6,758 bases of DNA from Nitrososphaerales archaeon (GTDB taxonomy: Archaea > Thermoproteota > Nitrososphaeria > Nitrososphaerales > Gagatemarchaeaceae): contig JASHVX010000147.1 in NCBI GenBank assembly GCA_030044375.1, positions 1-6,758 of the forward strand. The letters are read 5' to 3'. The position numbers and the translations under genes were made by a program. Below the pieces are notes generated by a model. The model worked only from the letters and a program-made list of their open reading frames with translations. It ran no database searches and had not been told where the DNA came from. Shown piece by piece: positions 1 through 6,600 of the stretch (its first letter is position 1; each line of letters starts with the position of its first letter).

Positions 1-269
1 GCCTGCTGGTAGATTGGCAGCGAGGTGTTGACGACGCCGACGACGCCCGCCAGGAGGGCGAAGGTCTCGTCGTAGAGTGAGAGGGAAGAGTTGTAGTTCT
101 GCTTCAGCTCGGTGTAGTCAGCGTTCGCCGATGCGAGCTCCTTGGCATAATTGGAGCTCGTTTGGCTCTCCTGCTGGTACTGGGAGTAGTAGTAGGCGCC
201 CACTGCACCGCTAAGGATCACGAGCGCGACGAGCGGTATGACCACAAGGTATGTTGTCTTCTGTTCCAT
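1..269 (-). CDS. Membrane-anchored extracellular protein, N-terminal part (cut by window edge)
   Basis: The first 89 codons are visible; the rest lies beyond the left edge. The start is ATG at 269, chosen because a strong TATA box lies about 36 nt upstream and no nearer in-frame start exists. The protein begins MEQKTTYLVVIP, with one hydrophobic segment at about residues 7-25, then a tyrosine-rich turn and a polar, Gln/Ser/Asn-rich stretch (about 29-70) that could be a stalk or coiled coil. There are two N-glycosylation sequons (N60-S-S, N81-T-S). A short Lys-containing N terminus followed by one membrane helix fits a signal anchor with the bulk of the protein outside. I do not recognise the family. 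Its promoter carries the same 21-bp inverted repeat as the ECF S-component gene, so it probably belongs to that regulon and may be an extracellular partner of the transporter; that role is inference. Confidence 0.8.
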   Translation of the reverse strand, partial: MEQKTTYLVVIPLVALVILSGAVGAYYYSQYQQESQTSSNYAKELASANADYTELKQNYNSSLSLYDETFALLAGVVGVVNTSLPIYQQ

Positions 270-281
270 CGGTCGTCATGT

Positions 282-302
282 ATGGATGGTTCATCCATCC
301 AT
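282..302 (-). promoter_or_regulatory. 21-bp inverted-repeat operator, copy 1
   Basis: On the minus strand the arms are ATGGATGG and CCATCCAT, a perfect 8-bp inverted repeat around the 5-nt spacer ATGAA. An overlapping 7-bp arm pair with a 3-nt spacer (AAC) also exists. The element starts at the end of the TATA box and ends about 12 nt before the ATG at 269. A second copy at 2033-2053 matches it at 18 of 21 positions and lies at almost the same distance from its own TATA box. The dyad symmetry suggests binding by a dimeric HTH protein. The function as a repressor site is inferred from position. Confidence 0.65.
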
Positions 303-308
303 TATAAA
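301..308 (-). promoter_or_regulatory. TATA box of the left membrane-protein gene
   Basis: On the minus strand this reads TTTATAAT, a near-canonical archaeal TATA box in a GC-rich setting. Its centre lies about 36 nt before the ATG at 269, predicting transcription start near 278 and a leader of about 10 nt. It overlaps the first bases of the 21-bp inverted repeat, so a protein bound there would block TBP/TFB or polymerase. It also lies only 17 nt downstream of the AsnB-like gene's stop, so the left gene has its own promoter although both genes are on the same strand. Confidence 0.7.
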
Positions 309-324
309 CCTTAGCCAAATCCTG

Positions 325-1326
325 TTAATCCGCTCGCCGCGGCTTGATTGGATAGGCGCCGCATGTCACGCAGAATGTCGCCCGAGGCTCCGCGTCTCCT
401 CCACACTCGGGGCATCTGCATGCGCCTTCCGCCTCTGCAGAAGGCGGCGGGAAGATGTCTCTGTAGATTTGATAGTAGTGCATGTGCTCCTTGTCCCTGA
501 TCTTCACCCCTTCCTTCGACGCCTTGGACCTCTGGAGGCTGAACGACTCGTCGCTCACCTTGGCTTCGTAGTACTTGGGGAGGAAGGTCGTGCCTGAGCC
601 GAACTCGATCGGCGTCTTGACTCGCCACGCGTTCTCCTCGCCGATGACCTCTTCGAACGCGACCCGGAGGATCAGTTTGCCGTACTTGACGCCGTCCTTG
701 GAACCGACGAGCTCTTCGTGCCCGAGCCCTTCGGCGAACCTCGCCACCCTGGGGTCTAGGTAAGGGAGCGAGGCTGAGATCCCGAGGCTCCCGGCCATCG
801 GGCCCGAGGAGAAGCGCATCACCCTCCAGAGGTCCCTGAGCTTCGCGCGGAGCTCCCGTGGAGGCAGGTTGAAACTGAAGCTGTAGCCTGCGAACAGTTC
901 GTCGGCCCCGTCCCCCGTCATCACTCGGGAGTATCCGTCCCTCTTCGCTGCGCTCAGGCCTTCGTAGACCGCCACCGAGTTTCGTATCTCCATCGGGTCG
1001 AACGTCTTCAGCGCCTTCACGACCTCCGGGAGGACCTTGGCGAGCCTCCGGGGGGTCAGGTCGACGGTCGACCACTCCAGTCCGAGCCGCACCGAGACCG
1101 CCTTCGCACAGGGCACGTCGGGAGACTCGAAGAGCGGAAAGCGCACTGTGTAGCACCTCGGCCGCGAGGCGACGACGTGCGCCAGGATGGTCGTGTCGAG
1201 CCCGCCTGACAGGAGCATCGAGTCTCCTCCATTGCCCTCTGCGCCCGCCTCGACGACCGCCCTGCACTCGGGAGCCCGTCTGAGGGCCTTTGCACCAAGG
1301 TTCCTACGCGCTGCCTGGAGAGGCAA
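325..1326 (-). CDS. Stand-alone asparagine synthase-like ATP-pyrophosphatase with C-terminal zinc ribbon
   Basis: This 333-residue protein matches the synthetase (C-terminal) half of AsnB-type asparagine synthetase. The PP-loop SGGLDT is at residues 40-45, which binds ATP pyrophosphate. GDGADELFAGY lies at about 138-148, a signature that contributes to the active site, followed by SLPYLDPRV and a KYGKLILR-type segment. AsnB (about 500-600 aa) has an N-terminal class II glutaminase domain; here it is absent, so the enzyme may use free ammonia, get nitrogen from a partner, or adenylate a different carboxylate. The C terminus carries CPECGG and CVTCGAYP, a four-cysteine zinc ribbon not found in classical AsnB. 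The TTG start at 1326 is supported by a TATA-like element about 30 nt upstream, implying a leaderless transcript. The next start, ATG at codon 37, would sit against the PP-loop and is too late. The family is clear; the actual product is not. Confidence 0.85.
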   Translation of the reverse strand: MPLQAARRNLGAKALRRAPECRAVVEAGAEGNGGDSMLLSGGLDTTILAHVVASRPRCYTVRFPLFESPDVPCAKAVSVRLGLEWSTVDLTPRRLAKVLPEVVKALKTFDPMEIRNSVAVYEGLSAAKRDGYSRVMTGDGADELFAGYSFSFNLPPRELRAKLRDLWRVMRFSSGPMAGSLGISASLPYLDPRVARFAEGLGHEELVGSKDGVKYGKLILRVAFEEVIGEENAWRVKTPIEFGSGTTFLPKYYEAKVSDESFSLQRSKASKEGVKIRDKEHMHYYQIYRDIFPPPSAEAEGACRCPECGGDAEPRATFCVTCGAYPIKPRRAD

Positions 1327-1350
1327 CCTGGTTCCTCGCCGGACGGAGAT

Positions 1351-1360
1351 AGAATAAAAG
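1351..1360. promoter_or_regulatory. AT-rich TATA-like element shared by divergent genes
   Basis: The 57-bp spacer between the AsnB-like gene (minus) and the HTH regulator (plus) holds one AT-rich block, AGAATAAAAG. On the minus strand it reads CTTTTATTCT, a good TATA box centred about 30 nt before the TTG at 1326. On the plus strand it is a weaker match but is centred about 28 nt before the ATG at 1384. Both distances fit leaderless transcription, so one element may position TBP in both orientations. Use in the minus direction is the more secure. Confidence 0.5.
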
Positions 1361-1383
1361 AAAGCCGCAGGGCAGGCAGGCAG

Positions 1384-2007
1384 ATGTCCGCCTTCCAGGC
1401 GCTCTCGGGACTAGAGGGGGCGAAGGCTCCGGGCCCCACTCCAACCTACAGCTCTGCGCACGTCCTCATGGCCCTCCTCACTGTCGGGGACATGGAGGCG
1501 ATAGGCAGGCACGCGCTGGCAGGGAGGACCGGCCTCGGCGAAGGGGCGGTCAGGACTGTCGTGAAGAGGCTTCGGGAGGAGGGTTACATCCTGGTCGACG
1601 CCGAGGGTTGCAAGCTCACGCCCAAGGGGAAGGCCGCCTACGCCGAGTTCAGGGCCGCCATCCCGGGCTCGTTGGAGCTCGGCGAGACCTCGTTGACCAT
1701 GGGCAGGTCCCAGGAGGCGGTCCTCGTGAGGGGGAAGGCCGCCCTGGTCAGGAACGGGATAGAACAACGGGACTCGGCGATCAAGTCCGGCGCGACCGGC
1801 GCGACGACCTACGTAATCAAGGGCTCGAGGTTCCAGGTCCCTGGTTCCTCGTCCGACTGCGAGAAGGACTTCCCGGGCCCGGGGTGGCGGCTGATAAGGA
1901 ACAGGTTCGCACTGAAGGACGGCGACGTCGTGATAGTCTGCGGGTCGGAGGGGGCGCTGCAGTCTCGGATAGGCGCGCTCAGCGCGGCGCTGACTCTCCT
2001 GCGATAG
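1384..2007 (+). CDS. Winged-helix transcriptional regulator with DUF4443-type C-terminal domain
   Basis: This protein has 207 residues. Residues about 25-90 form a winged helix-turn-helix: GRHALAGRTGLGEGAVRTVVKRL is the HTH with its recognition helix, followed by a wing (EEGYILVDAEGCKLTPKGKAAY). Residues about 105-207 match my memory of the archaeal DUF4443 domain, including VLVRGKAALVRNGIEQRD, AIKSGATGATTYVI, DGDVVIVCGSE and a closing GALSAALTLL. This domain may sense a ligand, but none is known to me. The ATG start at 1384 lies about 28 nt after an AT-rich element. The stop is 50 nt before the ECF S-component gene, whose promoter contains a 21-bp inverted repeat; the natural hypothesis is that this protein binds that site and its twin at 282-302. 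No copy of the repeat was found at its own promoter, so autoregulation is not indicated. Confidence 0.8.
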   Translation: MSAFQALSGLEGAKAPGPTPTYSSAHVLMALLTVGDMEAIGRHALAGRTGLGEGAVRTVVKRLREEGYILVDAEGCKLTPKGKAAYAEFRAAIPGSLELGETSLTMGRSQEAVLVRGKAALVRNGIEQRDSAIKSGATGATTYVIKGSRFQVPGSSSDCEKDFPGPGWRLIRNRFALKDGDVVIVCGSEGALQSRIGALSAALTLLR

Positions 2008-2025
2008 GCCCGACTCTCGGCGCGC

Positions 2026-2031
2026 TTTAAT
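2026..2031 (+). promoter_or_regulatory. TATA box of the ECF S-component gene
   Basis: TTTAAT in the 50-bp gap after the regulator gene, centred about 29 nt before the TTG at 2058. That spacing predicts transcription starting at or within a few bases of the start codon, and it supports TTG as the true start. The 21-bp inverted repeat begins two bases downstream. Confidence 0.65.
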
Positions 2032-2032
2032 C

Positions 2033-2053
2033 ATGGCTGGACTAACCATCCAT
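2033..2053 (+). promoter_or_regulatory. 21-bp inverted-repeat operator, copy 2
   Basis: The arms are ATGGCTGG and CCATCCAT around the spacer ACTAA; seven of eight arm positions pair. It differs from copy 1 (282-302, minus strand) at only three positions, two of them in the spacer. It fills the space between the TATA box and the predicted transcription start at about 2058, the classic place for an archaeal repressor to block polymerase. The adjacent upstream gene encodes an HTH regulator, the best candidate for binding it. Confidence 0.65.
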
Positions 2054-2057
2054 CCAC

Positions 2058-2648
2058 TTGGAACCTGTGCGCCTGGTCGGCAGCAGGAAGATCGCCACCA
2101 TAGCCCTCTTCAGCGCGCTCGCGGTCTCCACTGACTACGCGATGTTCCTGTTGGCGAACATCAAGCTCATGGACACGATAGTGTTCGCCTCGGCGTTCGT
2201 CTTCGGCCTCGAGGTGGGCGTCGCGGTGGGTTCCCTCACCTGGCTGGTGTACGGGTCTGTGAACCCATACGGCCCGGACAGCCTGCCTCTGCTCGCCCTG
2301 CTGATAGCCTCGGAGACGGCCTACGCCCTCCTGGGCACCCTCGCCCGGCGGATGTCCGCTCAGGGCGACTCCGGCCTGCCGGCCAGAAGCCTCCTCTGGG
2401 GGTCGCTCGGCCTGATAGGGGCCTTCGTCTACGACATCGTGACGATCATAGTGCCTACCATGCTCACCGGGGCGTCCTTCGGGGTCGCCGTGGCGTCACT
2501 CGGCCTCGCCATTCCTTTCATGGTGGCCCACGAGGCCAGCGACTTCTGCTTCTTCGCTCTCGCAGGCCCCGTCCTGGTCTCGGCAATGTACAAGATCTCA
2601 AGAGACCCCAGGGGCCGCCTCGTCGACCGAGGGCCTGCGCCGGCTTAA
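2058..2648 (+). CDS. Predicted ECF transporter S component (vitamin-type substrate binder)
   Basis: This 196-residue, very hydrophobic protein has about five to six membrane helices, at roughly 10-33, 37-65, 74-95, 108-132 and 135-178 (the last probably two helices). The size, the N-terminal helix with small residues (ALFSALAVSTDYAM) and the KLMDTIVFASAFVFG...VYGSVNPYG region resemble substrate-specific S components of energy-coupling factor importers, which capture vitamins or metals and dock on a shared ATPase/T module. No ATPase or T gene is in the window, so it would depend on a module encoded elsewhere. The substrate cannot be read from the sequence. Start TTG at 2058 is set by the TATA box 29 nt upstream. 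The promoter has a 21-bp inverted repeat, so expression is probably repressed under some condition. The stop codon overlaps the TATA-like element of the archaeosortase gene. It could also be another small integral membrane protein. Confidence 0.65.
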   Translation: MEPVRLVGSRKIATIALFSALAVSTDYAMFLLANIKLMDTIVFASAFVFGLEVGVAVGSLTWLVYGSVNPYGPDSLPLLALLIASETAYALLGTLARRMSAQGDSGLPARSLLWGSLGLIGAFVYDIVTIIVPTMLTGASFGVAVASLGLAIPFMVAHEASDFCFFALAGPVLVSAMYKISRDPRGRLVDRGPAPA

Positions 2649-2651
2649 TTA
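2644..2651 (+). promoter_or_regulatory. TATA-like element of the archaeosortase gene
   Basis: CTTAATTA overlaps the stop codon of the S-component gene and is centred about 28 nt before the TTG at 2676, the spacing expected for a leaderless transcript. It supports TTG as the start. Read-through from the S-component gene is also possible. Confidence 0.5.
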
Positions 2652-2665
2652 CCTCGTCCTCATTC

Positions 2666-2679
2666 CCAACTTAGGTTGG
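2666..2679. repeat. Small inverted repeat across the archaeosortase start codon
   Basis: CCAAC and GTTGG flank the 4-nt spacer TTAG, so the right arm includes the TTG start (2676-2678). It lies downstream of the TATA-like element, as does the 21-bp repeat of the upstream gene, but it is much shorter and does not match that motif. Function is uncertain. Confidence 0.25.
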
Positions 2680-3641
2680 AGCCGGGGGCCGAAGCGAGAT
2701 GGAGGCCGTACGCCCTCTTCACAGTCTGGATCGCGTCCGCGGCGGCCTTGGTCCTCCTGACCGCCCCGAACTTCCTCGCCCTCCTCAGCCAGTCCCTGAA
2801 CAGCACCTTCGGGACCGTGTTCCCGGCCATCCCGTTCGCGGCCCTGCTGACGCTGATCTTTGCGCTGCGGTGGGGAGACCTGCGCGACCTTCTCGCGGAG
2901 GAGCGGACCCTTACCTCCGAGCCTCTGATCAGGGCGTCGGGCGTGGCGTCTCTCGCCCTGCTCGTCCTTGTCAGGGGGCTCACTGGCGAGTCGGTCGTCT
3001 CGGCGGGAGTGGCTGTCGTGGCCACCTTCTACGCGATGTCCCTCGTGCTGATCCCGGTCGCCAAGAGGTTCGTGCTCCCGTACGCGGTCACGTACATGGC
3101 CGGAGTGGCGGTCCCGTTCATCATGCAGTGGGCCTTCGGGCAGCCCCTCGTCGCGCTGTCGTCCTACCTCTCCGCCCGCCTCGTCGCTGTGGTAGGAATA
3201 CCCGTCACGTGGCAAGGCCCGCAGTTCACCTTGGTCTCAAGGTCGGGCGGCACCGTCGTGGCCACCGTGACCCCGGGCTGCTCGAGCATAATCTCGGTGA
3301 CGACGTTCCTAGGCCTGCTCGCGCTGATGCACTTCGACCTGAAGAAGGAGGTCGCCCCGACGGTCAGGCTCGCCGCAGTGGGCGTCGTGGCCCTGACCCT
3401 TCTGAACTCGATGAGGATAGCGATACTGATCTGGGTGGGGTACTCGATGGGGGCAGGCGCCCTGTGGTACGTCCACAACTGGGTCGGATACGCGATATTC
3501 ATCGGATTCTATGTCGTAGCCTTGGTATTCTACACCAGGATGGGCCCGCGGGGCGTGGCCCCCAGGCCCGGGACGGCCCTGCCGAGCCCGACCCTTAAGC
3601 GAAGTAATTATTTCGAGCGTCCCCCGAATTCTGCCGTATAG
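2676..3641 (+). CDS. Exosortase/archaeosortase-family membrane transpeptidase
   Basis: A polytopic membrane protein of 321 residues with about eight helices. The family's three invariant residues are visible in order and in typical contexts: C202 in TPGCSSI at the start of a helix, R247 in LLNSMRIAILIWVGY, and H267 in WYVHNWVGYAIF. Archaeosortases are cysteine transpeptidases in the cytoplasmic membrane that recognise a C-terminal tripartite signal (short motif, hydrophobic helix, basic tail) on exported proteins and cut it, in some cases joining the protein to a lipid. Start TTG at 2676 is supported by a TATA-like element 28 nt upstream and a helix beginning at about residue 11. After the last helix (about 270-290) comes a low-complexity Pro/Arg tail of about 30 residues. 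The next gene encodes a giant surface protein, a plausible substrate, but its C terminus is outside the window. The exact subfamily is not assigned. Confidence 0.87.
   Translation: MEPGAEARWRPYALFTVWIASAAALVLLTAPNFLALLSQSLNSTFGTVFPAIPFAALLTLIFALRWGDLRDLLAEERTLTSEPLIRASGVASLALLVLVRGLTGESVVSAGVAVVATFYAMSLVLIPVAKRFVLPYAVTYMAGVAVPFIMQWAFGQPLVALSSYLSARLVAVVGIPVTWQGPQFTLVSRSGGTVVATVTPGCSSIISVTTFLGLLALMHFDLKKEVAPTVRLAAVGVVALTLLNSMRIAILIWVGYSMGAGALWYVHNWVGYAIFIGFYVVALVFYTRMGPRGVAPRPGTALPSPTLKRSNYFERPPNSAV
3600..3615. repeat. AT-rich 16-bp near-palindrome upstream of the giant gene
   Basis: CGAAGTAATTATTTCG is symmetric except for one base pair and stands out as an AT-rich patch in a GC-rich region. 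It lies in the 3' end of the archaeosortase gene, about 30 bp before the TATA box at 3643, where an activator could bind. It could equally be chance within the variable C-terminal codons. Confidence 0.35.
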
Positions 3642-3642
3642 C

Positions 3643-3649
3643 TTTAAAT
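3643..3649 (+). promoter_or_regulatory. TATA box of the giant surface-protein gene
   Basis: TTTAAAT lies just after the archaeosortase stop codon (TAG, 3639-3641) and is centred 28 nt before the ATG at 3674. This predicts a leaderless mRNA. It means the giant protein can be expressed separately from the archaeosortase. Confidence 0.7.
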
Positions 3650-3673
3650 CCCCTAACAGGGTTCTGGCGTTCA

Positions 3674-6600
3674 ATGCCCTCTGCTGAGAGCATCCTTTTC
3701 AAAATAGTAATAGTTGCGATAGTCGTTTGTGCGATAGTCATCGCGTTCCTCGTGGTGCCTCGGTTCCTGACGTCGCCCGCCACCATCACACCGTCGGCGT
3801 CCACTGTCGACAGCGGCCAACAGATACAGGTGGGAGTGGGGTGGAAGGGCGGCGCTGCTCCTTACACCGTGTACCTCTACAGCGCGACGGGAACGGCCGC
3901 GTGCTCCTCGAGCTCGGCCCCGGTCGGGCAAAAGTCGGCCGACACGCCCTCGTACGTGTTCACCGTCTCGCCCACTGTGGACACCAAGTACTGCGGTCGG
4001 GTGACGAGCACGAGCAAGTCGAGCTCGCTCTCCTCGACCATCGAGGTGACCGTCAACCCTGCCCTCTCGTCGCCTAGCGTCACCCTCACCCCGTTCGGCA
4101 TGGACACGGGCCAGAGCGCCGTCGTTGTTGCCGTCGTCTCGGAGAAGGGAGGGTCAGCCCCGTACGAGTTCGCGTTCTACAGCGGCACGTCGGCCACGTG
4201 CTCCTCCGACACCACGCTCGTCACTCTCACCTCGGGCAAGAACCCTGTCCAGGGACTGGCGGGCAAGACAGCCCAGTTCTCCTTCGAGGCTCCGACCTCG
4301 ACCACGTATTACTGCGCGACCGTGACCAACAGCGCGATAACGAGCGTCCCCACTACGTCGGCCGCAGTCAAGTTCGCCGTCAGCCCGGCGCTCGCCGTCT
4401 CGATCTCCCCGGCCCCGCCGAAGGGCGGCTTCAAGATAGACGCGGGCCAGCAGGTCACGTTCACGGCCGTGGCGAGCGGCGGCACGCCGACCTACACCTA
4501 CCAATGGTACACCGGGACTTCGTGCAGCATACCCATATCCGGCGAGACCTCCGACACGTTCTCTCCAGGCTCTCTGTCGTCTTCGGCGTCGTACTCCGTC
4601 GAGGTCGGGGACAGCAGCACCGCCTCGCCCGCGGCCGCGGTCTGCGACAAGGTCTCACTCACAGTCAATCCCGCGCTCAGCGGGACGACCGTCTCCATCG
4701 GCCCTTCATCCGCGGTGGACAGCGGCCAGACCGCTAACCTGACGGTCTCCTGGCAGAAGACGGGCACCGAGCCCTACACCGTGGAGCTGATGACTGTGCA
4801 GTCCGCAGGCGGGTGCAGCAACCCGACCAACACCGGCCTCAACTTCACCGCGCTCACCAACACCTCTGTGATCTTCACGGTCGCTCCCACGACCACGTCC
4901 TACTATTGCGTCACCCTCTCCGACTCGGCCCTGACGCCTCAGACGATCTCCAGCTCGACTGCCACTGTCACGGTCAACCCGGCCCTCACCCCTGTGGTCA
5001 CGGTGAGTCCGTCCGACATCGACCTGGGGCAGAGCGGGACCCTGAGCGTCAAGGTCAACCTGAACACCGGGACCGCGCCATACTCCGTCATCCTGTACGA
5101 AGGGTCGAGCCCTCTCTGCCTGGTCGACACCAACATCGCGGCCACGACACAGCCGAACCCCGCCTCCGGCCTTCCGGGCCCTACGACGACCTTCACTCTC
5201 TCCGCGCCGAGCGTGCAGACGTACTTCTGCGCCTCAGTCAACGACAGCGCGGCAGTCCCCTCCTCGGCCACCTCGGCCGCGGCCGAGTTCACCGTGAACT
5301 CACCGCTCTCGGCCACAATCTCGCCGGCAGCCCCCTCTGTGGTGACAGGGAATTCCGCCATACTGAGCGCGGAGCCCTCCGGCGGCACCTCGCCATATCG
5401 CTACCAGTGGTACTCTGGGGCCGGCTGCTCCGCGTCCAAGGAGATTTCAGGGCAGACGTCGCAGTCCTATTCCACCGGCCCGCTGGCATCCACGAGCGAC
5501 TACTCGGTCACGGTGACCGACAGCAGCTCCGGGACGCCGACCGCGAGCGTCTGCGCGTCCGCCACGGTCACGACCACGGCTGCGCTCTCTCCCTCGATCT
5601 CTCTCCTGCCTGTCGCCGCCGATGAGGGCCAGTCGGTCACCGTCACTGCCACCGTGTCCATCTCGGGAGGCACGCAGCCTTACACCGTGACGCTCTACTC
5701 AGGGCTCAGCTCCAGCTGCTCCTCAGACACCACGACGGTGTCCGTCACCTCTGGGAGCAACCCGGAGAGCGGCGTGACAGGGAGCTCGGCTGGCTTCGAC
5801 TACAAGTCGCCGACGGTAAGCACCTACTACTGCGCCGTCGTCAAGGACAGCGCGACCTCGCCCGAGGTCGTTTCGACTTCGACAGCCCTGTTCGAGGTGA
5901 CGCCTCCCCCAGGCACCCTCCTCTTCGCCATATCCCCGACCGTCCTGGACTCTGGCCAGTCCTCGGTCGTCACGGCCACCGTCACGTGGTCCGGAGGCGC
6001 GTCGCCTTACACCGTCACGATCTACAGCGGGTCGAGCTCAAGCTGCGCTTCCGACACGACCGTTGTCGCGCTGACCTCGGGCACCAATCCGGAAGTCGTG
6101 CCCTCTACGGAGGCCACCGCGACCTTCGACTCTCCTGGGTCTAACACGTACTACTGCGCTTCAGTGAAGGACTCCGGCGCCCCGCCCACGGTCCTCTCGT
6201 CAGCGACCGCCGAGTTCACGGTGAAGTCGCCCCTGAGCGTGGAGGCGCTGGCGCTCAGTCCTTCGAACCTCGACTCGGGACAGTCTGCCACGGTCACGGC
6301 CACCGTCACGTGGTCAGGAGGCGCCTCCCCCTACACCGTCACTCTCTACGGCAGCCCCACCTCGAGCTGCGGCAGCGGGTCCACCGGGGTCGCCGTGATG
6401 CCCGGCTCCAACCCACAGACGGGGCTCACAGGCACCACAGCCTCCTTCACCTTCACCTCGCCCGGCACAACGTACTACTACTGCGCCACGGTGACAGACA
6501 CGTCTGCCACGCCCGTGACCCAGACCTCGGCCGTGGCCGAGCTCACGGTGTCAGGAACGGCCCTGACCCCGCCCACCATCGGCGTGTCGCCGGCCTCGCT

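Noticed and set aside
311..1267. A 318-codon open frame on the minus strand overlapping the AsnB-like gene
   Set aside because: It is Arg/Gly-rich low-complexity sequence in another frame of the same GC-rich strand; the overlapping frame has clear PP-loop and zinc-ribbon motifs.
1368..1382. GGCAGGCAGGCAG short direct repeat just before the HTH regulator start
   Set aside because: Four-base repeats are common in GC-rich DNA and there is no symmetry or second copy to suggest function.
1411..2049. A 212-codon minus-strand open frame opposite the HTH regulator
   Set aside because: Arg-rich composition and no motif; the plus-strand frame encodes a convincing winged helix and DUF4443-like domain.
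2649..3215. A 188-codon minus-strand open frame opposite the archaeosortase gene
   Set aside because: Highly charged, low-complexity antisense reading of a membrane-protein gene with intact Cys/Arg/His catalytic residues.
4813..5625. A 270-codon plus-strand open frame inside the giant gene
   Set aside because: It is His/Arg/Gln-rich with no recognisable domain. The frame starting at 3674 stays open throughout and gives regular Ig-like repeats, so this is a shadow of GC-rich codons.
4061..6559. YYCA motifs resembling the immunoglobulin variable-domain F strand
   Set aside because: Cysteine spacing is about 30-40 residues rather than the roughly 65-70 of variable domains; the resemblance is probably convergent within beta-sandwich repeats.
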